Of a DNA stretch of 64,000 bases, positions 1-11,355 are shown one piece after another (position 1 is the first letter of the stretch; every line of letters starts with the position of its first letter). Location of the stretch: positions 60,323,063 through 60,387,062 of the forward strand of contig OW386293.2 of NCBI GenBank assembly GCA_936432065.2. Reading direction: 5' to 3'. The translations under genes were made by a program, and so were the position numbers. The notes beneath the pieces are model-generated. The model had not been told where the DNA came from. It did no database searches and saw only the letters and a program-made list of their open reading frames with translations. This DNA comes from Rutpela maculata (taxonomy: Eukaryota; Arthropoda; Insecta; Coleoptera; Cerambycidae).

Positions 1-335
1 CACACACTAATTCACAATTCTATTTTTTAAATCCCTTTTAATAATGAGGTGAGGATGGTAATGGGGGTGATAGTGGAAGTGGCTGATGTCAAATTTTTTT
101 TGAGAACTTGACTTTTCGTACATACACTAAATCCCAATTTTATCGACTGTCAGTAGCTTGTTTACCTATTTACCCCCATTTACCTTTCAACGGAATAAGA
201 TCAAAACATAATATATTTCCCGAACTCGTGGTAATACAAATTTTGAGTCAACAATCATGAATGGTTTTGAAAAATATGTTTTTTTACCATTACTATACGC
301 CAACTCCACTACGTGGATGTAGAAATAATACCAAC
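1..335 (+). repeat. Family 1 dispersed element, 5'-truncated copy
   Basis: The window opens inside a copy of the recurrent ~700-bp element called Family 1 here. It shows the ordered landmarks of that family: a G-rich GGGGTG tract, the phrase CATACACTAAATC, a run of TTTACC repeats, GGAATAAGATCAAAA, and a degenerate terminal hairpin (CTCCACTACGTGGATGTAG) near 305-330. The left part lies outside the window. Confidence 0.7.
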
Positions 336-1324
336 TTATAGTTGTATCTATCTATCCTTATAATACGTAAAACACCATCCTGCATAATTATTGTTTAATG
401 TCCCGATATTTCTCAATGAAAATTATAGCACCAAAATTAATAAAAATTAAGTATATTATTATTGAATTCTGAATGCAAAAAATCACAAACCTAATTTAGG
501 GATATGGATACATCAATTTAGTACAATAAATGGACAAATCCATGTATTTTATATTTTGTTCTTATTCTAATGCCTCTCTTACGATATAAATGCTACCTTT
601 ATATCTTTTATCGCTCTGTTTGAAATTACGTATTACAATTCAAAACACATTTTACGATGTTTAAAATGCTAACAACTATTCTTCTTTCATATCACTGTAC
701 ATAATTTATAATTCTTAGTAGATATATATTAAATGAATTCTTGAATTTACAAAAAAATGTTAGACTATGAAACAATACTTGTGAGGTTAAAAAATTGATT
801 CAAATAAAGAGCTTTCATTCATCGATTGTGACTTCATAAAGAAAGTATTTAAGAGGAAATAAGAATCGAATGTTATTGAGTCATTGCGACGGTGCCAAAT
901 ATCGGGCTATATAACGTGCGATGGATATCAGCTATATATGAGTCCTGGATATACAGGAACAGCGCCGCCTCACTCGGAAGTGCTGAACTAAAAGTGTATC
1001 TCGGAACATGAAAATATAACTTTTTGAAGCCCACCTCAAAATTTTGTAGGAAGGAAGCTAACGTGCTTTGTGGCCATTTAGTGATGATATACACAGGGGT
1101 ACGTTGATGAGCCCGACCCCGGGCTTCACTACGTCAAATCGGGCTGCACTACAACCGCTCAGTGTATGAAACGGGCCTGTATATGACCATGCATATCTCT
1201 CTCTATATATATATATATATAACAATCTAAATTTAGTAGTATTTATATATATATATATATATATACACATCCACATATCGTTATTGCGTCCATCAATTGT
1301 CCCTTTCCATTTATCTCTATGCTG
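336..1324. other. AT-rich intergenic DNA with short (TA)n tracts
   Basis: No coding exon is recognised. Short (TA)n runs lie at about 1203-1220 and 1245-1264 and are bracketed by GGGCCTGTATATGACC and ATCCACATATCG. The stretch 880-1180 is less AT-rich than its surroundings and has several CGGGC motifs, but I could not assign it to a family. Confidence 0.4.
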
Positions 1325-1545
1325 CTGCTACCTCAGAATGTGTTACAACGTTGCCAAATTTAAGGACGCAATATGAAAAGTTGAGTGTAGATATACGCCT
1401 AGATGTATATTACTCTAGCGGATTTTGCTTGAACTAAAATGTATATTTCACTTTCATTTACGAATAATACTGCGTCCAGTAAACTGATATATTTTCGCGC
1501 CATTCTTGGTTATTTGTAAAGATATATAGGAGGAGATTATAACGC
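1325..1545 (+). repeat. GGACGCAATA repeat, copy 1
   Basis: This segment matches 15141-15350 in the same orientation, for example in ACTCTAGCGGATTTTGCTTG and TTTCGCGCCAT. The motif TTATTGCGTCC or its complement GGACGCAATAA recurs around both copies (1281, 1838, 15485, 15525). Mutations are scattered, so the copies are old. The class is unknown; a MITE is likely because it is short and non-coding. Confidence 0.6.
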
Positions 1546-1967
1546 ATATATATATATATATATATACATCCTTCTATCATTATTGCTTCCTTTCATGTTG
1601 CTACATTAATGCGTCTACAAGAAGGATCAATATATATCAAATATTCATTGAAGTATATTAATTTTGACGTTTTTTCCAACCCATAGCTAACTTCAAAATT
1701 TTTCTATCTTAATATTTATAATACAGTTCCTCTTTCACCTACAGACCTTATTGCTTCCTTTTATGCACTGCACTCTTGCGTCCGATTTGTATATTTTTTT
1801 TTATCGAGCGTACTTTATTGCATCCTGTATATACATTATTGCGTCCGACAGTGTTGTGAGATTGAAAGTATTGGCACGTTTCAGACGTGGTGGGAAATAT
1901 TCTGCTTTATTGAATGTCAATTTCAATTTACAAGCTAATAAAAGTAATTCACAAACGCTAACTCTCA
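1546..1967. other. Low-complexity intergenic DNA
   Basis: It contains a (TA)n tract near 1547-1566 and scattered TTATTGC(G/T)TCC motifs. The apparent open frame over 1751-2188 runs into the Family 2 element and shows no protein-like composition; I do not call it a gene. Confidence 0.4.
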
Positions 1968-2821
1968 AACGGGCCTGTAAAACGTGGGGTTTGACGCTCA
2001 GAATGCCCCTCTCAACGGGGCCACCTGCATCTTATGTTTTTTGGGTCACTGATCACGAAAATTGGGGGTCCACGGCTCTAAAAATAGTGCGTCACCCCCA
2101 AAAATGGCAAAAATCATCCCGCTTGGGGTTTTTTCGCGATAATGTGAATAATGCTGTAAATAGTATATTATTATATGAGCGATTATGATAGCCATTATTC
2201 ACGAAAATTATGTATTTGTGATTGGCCGGATGCAGTGAATTATGAACCGATAATTCACTATAGTGAATTATAGGTGCGGTTTTTCACCAAAAAAATGCTA
2301 ATAAGTAATTGTCATATAATTAAATGTGTAGAAAAATAATGTTATGAATGTGCTAATTGTAATGATATTTTGCCAGTTCAGTATGTTCATCTAAAATAAG
2401 GACAAATTTTATGCTGAGGGTTAACCAGAGGGGGTAAAACTAAATTGACGTAAAATGGAAAAATGATGGAATTTTTTTTTTCACTTTTTGATTTGAGTTT
2501 AGATGAATGGGGATTGTACAATGAAGAAAATTTTTTCCAACCCTTGAGGGGTGAAAACTACCCCTATATCGCCTTTAAATTGAAGTGACGCTTAGAAAAT
2601 AAGTTGTGATGTACTTTTTAGTTTGCTTTAATTTCTGATAAACTTCCGTAAAAGAAATACTAAAAAATGTATATTAATGTTTATATTTTGAAAAAAAAAA
2701 AATTAGTTATTTTCATTTTGCACCATATTTATATTTTTTTATTAAACATTGCAAATAATATGAAGTGTTCATTTATCAAGAATATTTCTACCTTCTCTTC
2801 CAATTCCCTGCAAGCTTGGGG

Positions 2822-3093
2822 GTAATAAAAGTTCAACACAGAAAAAGATACACATTGTTAAAGTTACAAATTGATGAAAATGGTAATTTATTGAAATAAA
2901 AAAAAAAATTAATTAAAAATTTTAATTTTATATAGTAAGTTATTTTAACATTTCCATTAATTTGTAACTTTAATAATGTGTATCTTTTTCTGTGTTGGAC
3001 TTTTATTAAATTTTTTTTAAGAAGTCGACTTCTTATTTAAAGGTGCATGTATGGTTAACATTTTTCGGGTAAGTTGCATTACACCTTGTATAC
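2822..3093 (+). mobile_element. Foldback MITE (GTCGACTTCTTATTTAAAGG type), partial
   Basis: Two inverted arms share TCCAACACAGAAAAAGATAC (left) and its reverse complement (right, 2980-3005). The outer right end AAGTTGCATTACACCTTGTA matches the right end of the complete copy at 11356-11768. The left outermost 70 bp are missing here. Confidence 0.7.
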
Positions 3094-3227
3094 ATCTCTA
3101 CTAATTTTCTTAAGCCTTAGTTCAATTTAAAGTCGATATAAGGGTAGTTTCACCCCTGAAGGGTTGGAAAAAAATGTTCTTCATTGTAGAATCCCCATTC
3201 ATTTAAACTCAAATCAAAAAGTGAAAA

Positions 3228-3634
3228 AAACCGCTGCCCAAGGAATCACTACTTCCACATCCAGATTCTCTATCCAAGTCACTCACAACGAAAAAACTTT
3301 GTATGTGGAAATAATTGTGTATGGAACTTTAATAACATAATATTTGAAATCCTCTACCCCAAAAACCTATAAAAATCGGTGGGGTGGGGGTGGGGGTGGT
3401 GATAGGGGGGTGGTAGTGGGGGTGGATGAATTAAAAAAATATTTTGAGGTTTCTGGTTCTTGTACATACACTAAATCACAATTTTTTTTCATCCCCTTTA
3501 ATAAGGGGGTGGGGTGGTAATGGGGGTGGCCAAACATTTTTTTGAGACCTTAGCTTCTCTTGTATACACTAAATACCAATTTTATGGACTCTTACCTGCT
3601 TGATTTACCCATTTAACCCAAATTTACCCCAAGG
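3228..3634 (+). mobile_element. Family 1 element, 3'-truncated, inserted in Family 2
   Basis: It starts with AACCGCTGCCCAAGGAATCA, the left terminus shared by copies at 14203, 44553, 50876 and 57843. It runs through the G-rich tract (3376-3425) to the TTTACC region, where it abuts the Family 2 right end. Confidence 0.75.
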
Positions 3635-3752
3635 GGGGTATTCCAAGCATCAAACCCCACCCCGCGTTCTACATGGACTATGCTTAATTTTCTGGTCATC
3701 ACAAAAATTGAAGATCAATCCCTTGTACTGGTCAACAGCAGCCATTTTACAT

Positions 3753-4240
3753 CCACATCTAGTGGAAGTATAATAACGAAAAAAATTCTTCAAAAATTTT
3801 AATTCTTCAAATAGACTTAGAATGTCATGAAACTCGAGATTTTAAGTTTAAGCAAACAAATTTTCTGTCTGTTGTCTGTCTAAAACTTTTTTTGTGCGCA
3901 CGATTACTCTGGAAGCATTCAAGATACTGACTTGAAATTTGGTACACGCATGTATTTTAACGCGATCTGAAACTAGATTATATTTTGACCTTATTCCGTC
4001 GAAGGGGGATAAATTGAGATAAATGAGGGTAAATAAGTAAATCAAGCAAGTAAGAGTCCATAAAATTGATATTTAATATATATATAAGAGAAGCTAAGGT
4101 TACAAAAAATTTTTTGGCATTACTACCCCCCCCCCCCCCCACTCCATTTTTAAAAGGAGTGAAAAAAATAAAATTGTGATTTAGTGTGTATACAAGAACC
4201 AAAGCCCTTAATTTTTTTTTTCAGTTCATCCACCCCCACT
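3753..4240 (-). mobile_element. Family 1 element, reverse copy, 5'-truncated
   Basis: Read on the minus strand, it ends in the family's terminal hairpin (degenerate here, around 3750-3775) and contains the GTGCGCACAAAAAA and TTGAAATTTGGTACACG landmarks. A C16-type homopolymer occurs near 4127-4140 where other copies have the G-rich tract. Confidence 0.7.
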
Positions 4241-4600
4241 TGTCTGCTATTAAAACCCATTCACTCTATTTATGAAACTACCTCTTCACCCTAGAAAATG
4301 TTAAAAAAAAATAGAGATGGGCCCATTTTGATAGTGTAAATGAAAAGAGGTATCTTTACTTAGCTAGCAGACAAGTCTTCAAGTTGACCTTATCAGTAGG
4401 TAAGTTGATTTACAGGCTTTTTTAGAAGGGGTAGTTTTACAAAATAGAGTTACATCGGTATTGAAATGACAGAATCAGTGGTTGTGTAGTATGACCACAA
4501 ATTTTCCAATGCATGGATTTAACTTAAGGGCCCCGCAAATTATTCAGGCACCCCCTCAAATATACACACAGAAAGTAGAATAATGTTTCAAGATAAAAAC

Positions 4601-4960
4601 TGGAGATCATAAATAAATCTTTATTAAAACATAATATTTGTAACTGTAAACACAATTTTTTTAACTTAAGGGAATATTACTCTTAAAGAAGAGAAAGCAA
4701 GAGAGAGAAAGAAGAAATATGTATTATTTTTGGTTATAACTATTTTCATAACACATACCAGTGTCCATAAAAACTGGAGATCATAAATAAATCTTTATTA
4801 AAACATATAATATTTGTAACTGTAAACACAAATTTTTTAACTAAAGGGAATATTACTCTTAAAGGAGAGAGAGCAAGAGAGAGCAAGAGAGAGAAAGAAG
4901 AAATATTTATTATTTTTGGTCATAACTATTTTCATGACACATACCAGTGTCCAAAAAATC
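4601..4960 (+). repeat. Tandem duplication of about 170-185 bp
   Basis: The unit beginning ACTGGAGATCATAAATAAAT occurs at about 4598 and again at about 4768. Each is followed by the same AT-rich stretch, a GAGAGAAAGAAGAAATAT purine block, and the phrase ACACATACCAGTGTCC. The second unit has an expanded GAGAGCAA tract. It is non-coding. Confidence 0.7.
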
Positions 4961-5039
4961 TGGAAATGTTCTAATAACTCGAAAAATACGCTTCGGATTG
5001 AAAAATTATAAATTACTGGTTCAATATTTTTAAAGAAGC

Positions 5040-5860
5040 TAACGAGTTAAACCCCCTTCCCCATCCCCTGGTGGGAGGTGGAGGGTAACTCTCAAATCTC
5101 AAATGATTTTTTATTCGAGATTAAAATTCTACGTTCAGAACTACGTATGTTTTGTTCGAAACATTTTTTTTCTATTCGTGATAGATGGCCCTGTGATCGC
5201 AAAAAATCAGATTTTACAATTACTTGAATAACTCGAGAAGTAAACCTCGGATCGAAAAATAAAAAAAATACGTGTTCAATACTTTTAAAAAGCTATCCAG
5301 TGATACTAAAGTTGACCCCCCTTCCCCACCCCCTGGGGAGGCGGCGAGGGGTGACTTTTAAATCTCAATTTTTAACTCCATTTTTTATTGCAGATTTGGA
5401 TTAAACCTACATGAAAAGCAACGCTGCAATAAAACATGGGGGTTAAAATTTGAGATTTAAAAGTCACCCCTACCCCACCCCCAGAGAGTGGGAAGGGAGG
5501 TCAACTTTGGTATCACTGGATAGCTTTTTTTAAAGTATTGAACACGTATTTTTTATTTTTCGATTCGAAGTTTATGTCTCGAGTTATTCAAGTAATTGCA
5601 AAATCTGATTTTTAGCGATTACAGCGCCATCTATCACGAACCAAAAAAAAAATTTCGACAAAAACTTACGTAATTCGGAATATCCAGTAAAAATGGAGGT
5701 TCCCATTTCAGATTTGAAAGTTACCCCCACCCCACCCCTAGGAAGTGGGGAAGGGGGTTACTTTTGGTATCACTGGATAGCTTTTCAAAATTATTGAATG
5801 AGTACTTTTTTTTATTTTTCGACCCGTTCGATTTTTCTCGAGTTATTCGACCGCCAAACT
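5040..5860. repeat. Inverted repeat with CCACCCCCTGGG core
   Basis: The left arm (about 5150-5370) and right arm (about 5430-5640) are imperfect reverse complements, including ATCTATCACGAA, AATAACTCGAG and AAGCTATCCAGTGATAC. The centre is near 5400. A further copy of the outer part follows at 5690-5850. This is typical of a decayed foldback element; no coding content is seen. Confidence 0.65.
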
Positions 5861-5870
5861 TTCGGACACC

Positions 5871-6120
5871 CGGCATATTATCAATTAAACCACAAGACAT
5901 CTAATTAGGACTATAACAAGAGTAGTATTATGAATTTTCACTCAATATTAGCAGTCGCTTGCAAAATTACTAGATTTAAAGCTAGGAAATAGGGAGATCG
6001 GTATACTGTTAAAATTTAAATCTACTAATTTTGCAAACGACAGAAATTATTGAGTGAAAACCCATAATATTACTTTTGTTATGATACTATTTAGATAGTC
6101 TTGTAATTTATAAGCAAAAT
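5871..6120. repeat. Hairpin-forming inverted repeat
   Basis: The arms around 5895-5985 and 6015-6110 are reverse complements (for example TCACTCAATA against TATTGAGTGA, and ATTTTGCAA). The hairpin lies just beyond the 3' end of the recombinase-like gene. Confidence 0.6.
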
Positions 6121-6230
6121 ATGTATTAAGAAAAAAGTTATTAGCAAAAATAATAAATTATTATCTCTCTCTTTCTCTCTCTATTCCTTTTTCTCGGATA
6201 TGGCCATCTCACATGAGTTTTCTGTTTTGG

Positions 6231-7217
6231 CTACTTTTTTTTTTTCGAGTACTCATTTTGAATGAAGACTTTGATTTTAAGCCAATTCTTATTTTTCAGT
6301 AAGTCCGGGTGACGGTTTATCAGTTTTTCACATTCTCTTTGTTTTGGTGGTTTTTTAGTTATAATGTGAAGTTTGAAAAAGTCCTTAACAACATCTTTTT
6401 GTTGACATGTCCATGGAACCAACTCTCTTTTTTTCCCTATCTTTTTGGAAATTGGTTTTGTTACCTCAGCCTCACTTTTATCATTATTAAATATAAAATC
6501 TTCTTCAATTGCATCTTCATCATTTTCGTCTTCTGTGTTCTCCAAAAGATTTTCATCCATGTCTATTTCTATGTCATCTAATGCTTTCCCCTTGAAATGA
6601 CTAGCATTTCCGTTTTCCATCAATAGAAGAAGTTTCGAGACCTTAGCTGTCTGGTAGACATCATCAGGCAATCTGTATGAGCTTTTGTGGATGCCAGGTG
6701 TATGGCCCATGAAAGTTGCCAGTTGCTGTAACTCATTATCATTCATACTGAATATTTGGCTTAACATAGCTAAGTATTTTCTTAATCTGGTAGATGTAAT
6801 TGAATGTGGGTTTTTCGCGCCACATGCTCCAGCATGTTTTTGCAAGACCTTATAGCCGCTTATGGCAGTTAGCAAATTAGGTTTACCAAATAAATAGACA
6901 TTTTCCTGCGGAAGAAAGCGTGGTCTGGTTTGGGGTAGTAGATTGATATGTTCCTGGACGTCATGACTGAATAAAACTGGAACACTCCTGCCCCTTTTTC
7001 CTCTTATTACCACTCTTTTCAGACTTTTAAGAAGTATTTGTTCTGTGGGAGAGATTACGTCCTTGAATTCTTCATAACTGTTTTTTTCGTTGTTAGTTGA
7101 TAAATAGGTATTAAGTTGCATTCTTTGTAGCTCACCTGGTCGCTTTCGGTTCAGTAGAATTACTCGGCAGTATATGGACTCTAATAACGAATTGTATGCA
7201 GATTTATCATTTTCATC
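6231..7217 (-). CDS. Tyrosine recombinase catalytic domain (C-terminal half, after frameshift)
   Basis: This is the downstream reading frame of exon 7. It is open from the A7 run to a TAG at 6231-6233, about 325 codons. Motifs fit a tyrosine recombinase of the Crypton-related eukaryotic group. There is a Box I arginine in NRKRPGEL (about 7130-7152) and a beta-hairpin lysine in GKRGRSVPVLF. A Box II-like TSTRLRKYLA follows, with Thr where many enzymes have His. The final GHTPGIHKSSY supplies the His and the nucleophilic Tyr. Counting from the methionine at 7121, the candidate residues are K42, R112, H140 and Y149. An acidic linker and a basic C-terminal domain (VPWTCQQKDVVKDFF onward) follow. 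The frame continues from 7218-8264 apart from one extra base. The fold assignment is from motif order, not a search. Confidence 0.65.
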   Translation of the reverse strand, partial: DENDKSAYNSLLESIYCRVILLNRKRPGELQRMQLNTYLSTNNEKNSYEEFKDVISPTEQILLKSLKRVVIRGKRGRSVPVLFSHDVQEHINLLPQTRPRFLPQENVYLFGKPNLLTAISGYKVLQKHAGACGAKNPHSITSTRLRKYLAMLSQIFSMNDNELQQLATFMGHTPGIHKSSYRLPDDVYQTAKVSKLLLLMENGNASHFKGKALDDIEIDMDENLLENTEDENDEDAIEEDFIFNNDKSEAEVTKPISKKIGKKRELVPWTCQQKDVVKDFFKLHIITKKPPKQRECEKLINRHPDLLKNKNWLKIKVFIQNEYSKKKK

Positions 7218-8264
7218 ATTTTTTTATCGATTTATCGGCCAAGTCTAGAAGATAATTTTTCAGAAGTTTTAAATCATTAGCTAATGGAACAATTGTGATT
7301 TTATTCCATTTGTTCAAAGCAAGATTACTTGCTGCATGGGACGAAATTTCATATTTCCAATTCACATTCAATAAATGAATCATTGTCTTTAAGTCGGCTT
7401 CAGCTTCGGCTGAAGAAATTGTTCCATAGGAAACCTGTCCTTTAAGAGCATATGTGATGGCTATTTCACAGCACTGCTTCAGAGATGTTACAATGTTCAT
7501 TGCATATGTACGAGAACCAAAAGTGTCTTTGACAGTGTCATAGTTAGCGACTTCTTTGGTACATTCAACAAGGAGATCGAAGTATTTTGGTTGTAAAGCT
7601 TGAAACAGATTTTGTATTGAAGGGTCTCTTTTTTTTATTTCTATCAGTAATCTCCCAAGCTCTCGCATTTTACGAGAAGTTACACTGACAAAATGTTTCT
7701 CTCGGTGTATTTTTAAACATCGTGCACCGAAGGCACATATTAACGTATCTTTTTTCACCGTTAAAGATATTTTGTCGGCTCTCATGTTCGGAAAAACTTC
7801 TTCCCTCAAACGTCGATCAATTTTTAAAGGACCAGCCATTTTTGTTTGGCCAGCAGCCTGTGACTTACTAGAACTTCCACAGCATATTTTTCTGTGACGG
7901 AAAAGTAATTTAGCTGAAAAATATCCCAGACAATTTTCACAAGGCAAAAGAGACTGGTCGGCTATATACGATTGTCGAACAGGTTTAAAGCAGTCACTGG
8001 CACTTATTAAATAATTTCCCTTCCTTCTCAAATTATTCAGCAAATGTCTTCTCTCTTTGCTATTGACTGGTTTAGAGAATGCTTCGACAACTTCAAGTTC
8101 CATTGGATGGTTTCTTTGAATATGACGTGCGAAATTCAGAAGAAATAACAGAAATCAGGCTTTCTTTTGTAGATTTCTTTAGTTGTCATATCTGAGTTGG
8201 TGCTGCTGACTTTCTGATCATCTGCAATGGTTTCTAAATTTCTAGCGAAATGGCTTCCACTAGC
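7216..8264 (-). CDS. Zinc-finger and N-terminal core-binding part of the recombinase-like gene (exon 7, first half)
   Basis: The exon opens after a TTTTTTAG acceptor at 8266-8265 with 41 codons ending in a Cys-containing DFCYF. The frame then shifts at about 8137-8142 and resumes as LNFARHIQRNHP, the HxxxxH half of a zinc finger. The second Cys of the expected CxxC is absent, so a small deletion is likely. From there the frame is open through a CENCLGYFSAKLLFRHRKICC cluster (a further possible zinc site) to a premature TGA at 7216. The region is helical and basic (KERRHLLNNLRRKGNY), as expected for the DNA-binding N-terminal part of such proteins. A methionine at 8103 is internal, not the true start. 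Confidence 0.6.
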
Positions 8265-8323
8265 CTAAAAAAGAATTTGTAATTACTTTGGTGTTCAATG
8301 CAATTATCTGCGATATAATTTAC

Positions 8324-8395
8324 CTCTTCATCGCTGGGGACGTAGAGAGAACATCCATCAGATGTTCCATATGGATCTTCTTCATATGAAAGAAT
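8324..8395 (-). CDS. Exon 6 of the recombinase-like gene
   Basis: The exon is 72 nt (24 codons, phase 0 at both ends), bounded by a TTTAATAG acceptor and a GAG/GTAAAT donor. It encodes an acidic Tyr/Asp-rich segment containing YEEDPYG and YVPSDEE. Only 59 nt separate it from exon 7. Confidence 0.65.
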
Positions 8396-8450
8396 CTATT
8401 AAAAAAATAATATATCATTACTAATTATATGAAGTATCTATTTCAAAAAA

Positions 8451-8700
8451 CAATTTATCTCAATATATGATCTGTTATTGTCTTGAAAAGCCAAGCAGTT
8501 TTTCACGACAAATAATATACTACATTTTTTGCACATTAAAAAATTCATGAAAATTCGAAAAACGAGCGTGATATAAATCCCGCTCATTTTTCGAATTTTC
8601 ATGTATTTTTTAATGTGCAAAAAATGTAGCATATTATTTATCGTGAAAAACTGCTTTGCTTTTCAAGACAATAATAGACTTTCAGATTCTGAGATAAATT
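8451..8700. mobile_element. Palindromic MITE in intron 5
   Basis: The arms of roughly 115 bp are close reverse complements, including TTTTGCACATTAAAAAATTC and its complement. They meet at about 8575 around GAGCG..CGCTC. It is non-coding and inserted 55 bp upstream of the exon 6 acceptor. Confidence 0.75.
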
Positions 8701-8759
8701 ACCTTACCAATATACCATTTTCAAAGGTTCAATGCAATTTTTAATTTAAAAATGTGAAA

Positions 8760-9110
8760 AAGTTTTCCGGAATTTTTTTTGCAATTTTTTGCCTGTAACT
8801 CGGAAAATTAGCAAGTTACAAAAAAATTCCAAGAGATAAAAAATATTTAGAAGGCTTCAGTGCATATGACTGAATTTTTTCAAATTTTTAAATTACGTAT
8901 TTTTCAAGTGCTACAATTTCAAAGAAAAACGGAAAAACTCAGTGAAAACGTACTTTACAGAAAAGTTGCAAATAAAAAAAGTTTTGTATTTCGACGATAC
9001 ATTCACCTGAATTTTTTCAGATCTTTTTTCAACTTTTATATTTCCCCTTCCCCATTGTTAAGAATTTTCGAGTGGCCATATCTCGAAAAATATGCATTTT
9101 TTTGAACAAA
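8760..9110 (+). repeat. Dispersed repeat, copy 1 (TTTAGAAGGC type)
   Basis: This segment is similar to 13900-14210, sharing TTTTTTCAAATTTTTAAATTA, AAGTTGCAAATA and CGATACATTCACCTGAATTT. The copies lie in introns 5 and 1 of the same gene and have drifted. No protein is recognised. Confidence 0.6.
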
Positions 9111-9743
9111 TTCACAAGAGTAAAAACATCTTATTTTGGGCCAAAAAAGGTAAATATATTGTTTGGTTTTTTTTTTTCATTTTGACCTAATTCTACAAGT
9201 TACGGAACCCGTGATAAAAAGGGTGTTCTCTACCTCTTCTGATCATTTTCTATTCTTTTTTTTTTAACTTGTTTATTAACGTCATTACAAACACATTGAA
9301 CAAGGTTTCATCAAAATCCATTCATTAGCACTCAAGTTAGAGGTGAAACTGGACTAAATAATTTAAGTTCATATTCATAAAACTTGTTTTGTAGCCGTAT
9401 ATGTACTACTGGTTATAAGAAACAATAACTCAATAAATAGAAGTACCATCTACATGTAACAAATAAGATTTCTCCTTTGAAGAGTAAACCCAATTTCCTA
9501 AGGAGGGGAAAGGGAGAGCTGGCAGCGTGAACTAATCAGCAAAAAGTGTATCTTCTATAATTATAATTGTCTCAGATGGAAAGAGAGCAGGATTTGAGTT
9601 TCTAATAGAGTTTACTTGACTCTGGATAATATAAATAAACTTAAAAGTATTCATTGTAAATGAGCGATCAGAAGAAATGAAATACATTTTGAAAAGAAAA
9701 TGTTTTGTGTAAGTTTCTGTAAATATTACAGTAAGAAACTCAC
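9111..9743. other. Intron 5, remaining sequence
   Basis: This is AT-rich intronic DNA of the recombinase-like gene. I see no further exon or repeat boundary in it. Confidence 0.4.
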
Positions 9744-9998
9744 TTTTTGTGAATCCTCTTTCATCTTCGTTAAATTTGTTTGATATATTATATTCGTTTT
9801 ATCAAGTATTTGTATCTCTTCAATGTCAGCTTCAAACTGTAAAGTTTCCTTTTCAATGTTACTTCTGATTTCGCTGTTTTCCATATGCAGGTTTTGAATA
9901 TTATTATTGACGAGAGTGACATTGTCTTTTGTTTCTTGATTATCAACAGGGGCCAAAGGATGATTGAAAAGACAATATCTTGTGTTAGATTGCAGCTC
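9744..9998 (-). CDS. Exon 5 of the recombinase-like gene
   Basis: The exon is 255 nt (85 codons, phase 0 at both ends), with acceptor TTTTTCAG and donor AAA/GTGAGT. It encodes a polar, Asn/Glu-rich segment with a probable helix (NIEKETLQFEADIEEIQ). It contains RYCLFNHP near its start, but no recognised domain. Confidence 0.65.
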
Positions 9999-10044
9999 CT
10001 GAAAAATTTATTTTTTTATTTTGTTCATATTATATACAATGTGT

Positions 10045-10370
10045 TCTCTTGTAAACTTTCTTATTTTTGATTTGCCGAGAAAAAGTCATTGTTTGTAAAT
10101 GTTTTGCTTGTCTTAGGAAGTCATAAACAGTTGTCAAAATTAAGATATATTATTCAGGGTATTCTAAAAATTAGAAAATATGAAATCGATTTACCTCGAA
10201 AATATGTAAAAAAAGGTAGTTTACTTAAAATCAATTTCATATTTTCTAGTTTTTAGAGCAACCTGTATAATTTAACCTAAATTTGATAACTGTTTATGAC
10301 TTCCTAATACAAGCACTTTTTATAATGAAGACTTTTTCTCAGCAAATCAAAAATAAGAAAAGTTTCAAGA
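10045..10370. mobile_element. Foldback MITE in intron 4
   Basis: The outer arms (GATTTGCCGAGAAAAAGTC and TTTTTCTCAGCAAATC) and inner arms (AAACAGTTGTCAAA and TTTGATAACTGTTTATGAC) are inverted. The centre is near 10205 and the arms are about 150 bp. Small divergences indicate an old element. Confidence 0.7.
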
Positions 10371-11355
10371 GTGCGGTACCTCATCCGGGGACACATTGTA
10401 CAATAGTGTACATATAATACAGTCTCCAAAGCAAAGGTATTAACTTTTTATTAAAACATAAAAAAGCTGAACTTTGTTAAATTAAGAAAGTTTCTATATA
10501 TGAAATTAAATAAAACAAAGTTTGTAGGTGCGTTGTTTGTTGAGGCTTCATAAAGAACTCGATCTAATGGCCAAAAAGTATGTTTTTTGTAAATGACTCC
10601 GTAAATTAGTAAGATATGAAAAATTACTAGGAATTCGAAATTATAGAGCAGAAATTACTGCACCAAAAAATCCCCTTCGCGATTGGGTTAAATCAGGTTT
10701 AATTGAAAGGTTCTTGCATATGGGATTTTTTTTATTTTAGTTCCCTGGTGTTCCACGATCATTTTAAGATCAAAATAATCGAGCGGGCGCCTTTTGGAAA
10801 AACTAGTTTTTAAGAAAAAAAGGTGCCCGAGAAGTTTCTTCGGTATTTAACAAATACTCAATTAAAGTTAATCATGTGTTTGTAGTCAATTATTAAGTTT
10901 TTCATATCGTAGTAAAATACGAATGCATACATCGGATCGTGTGTTTGTGTCAACTTTAAAACAAAAAACGTGTTTTAAACTGGAATAAAATATGTTATAA
11001 TGTATCAGAGATGTTTTCATCTATTGTTTTGGGTTCAATTTTTGTATTTTTAATTGATTTTCGAAGACATTTAACAAATGATCATTTTTTATTTACTTGA
11101 AAATTCGTTTCCCCTTTAATCGTATTTAAATATTTACAAAAAATAATTTTTTGACTATGATACCAATATTTCTTAAGAAGCACTTCCTGACGTCCCCAAA
11201 CTTTTTTAATTTCATTTTATATTAAAAAACTTTTGATAATCAAGTAAGTTCAGCTTGTTTGTTCAAATGAGAGGTTTTGCAACAAAATCTACTTTGGAGA
11301 CTGAGGTAAAATGTGTGTGATTGACATATGGGTATGTCAGTGTGTAATATGGAGG
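10371..11355. other. Intron 4, unassigned part
   Basis: This is AT-rich intronic sequence with no exon-like open stretch flanked by splice signals and no repeat I can pair elsewhere in the window. Confidence 0.35.

Larger units (their letters stand above)
1968..3680 (+). mobile_element. Family 2 foldback element, copy 1, with nested insertions
   Basis: The left end (TGTAAAACGTGGGGTTTGAC) and the right end (reverse complement, around 3640-3680, CCCGCGTTCTACATGG) are inverted copies of one another. Both match the ends of the cleaner copy at 36427-37421. Internal landmarks (GCCAGTTCAGTA, CAACCCTTGAGGGGTGAAAAC, and the reverse complement at 3140-3220) also match. A partial foldback MITE (2822-3093) and a Family 1 copy (3228-3634) sit inside it, which explains why it is about 1.7 kb rather than 1.0 kb. 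Confidence 0.7.

Noticed and set aside
1751..2188. A 145-codon plus-strand gene
   Set aside because: Its second half is the arm of the Family 2 foldback element and its first half is low-complexity DNA.
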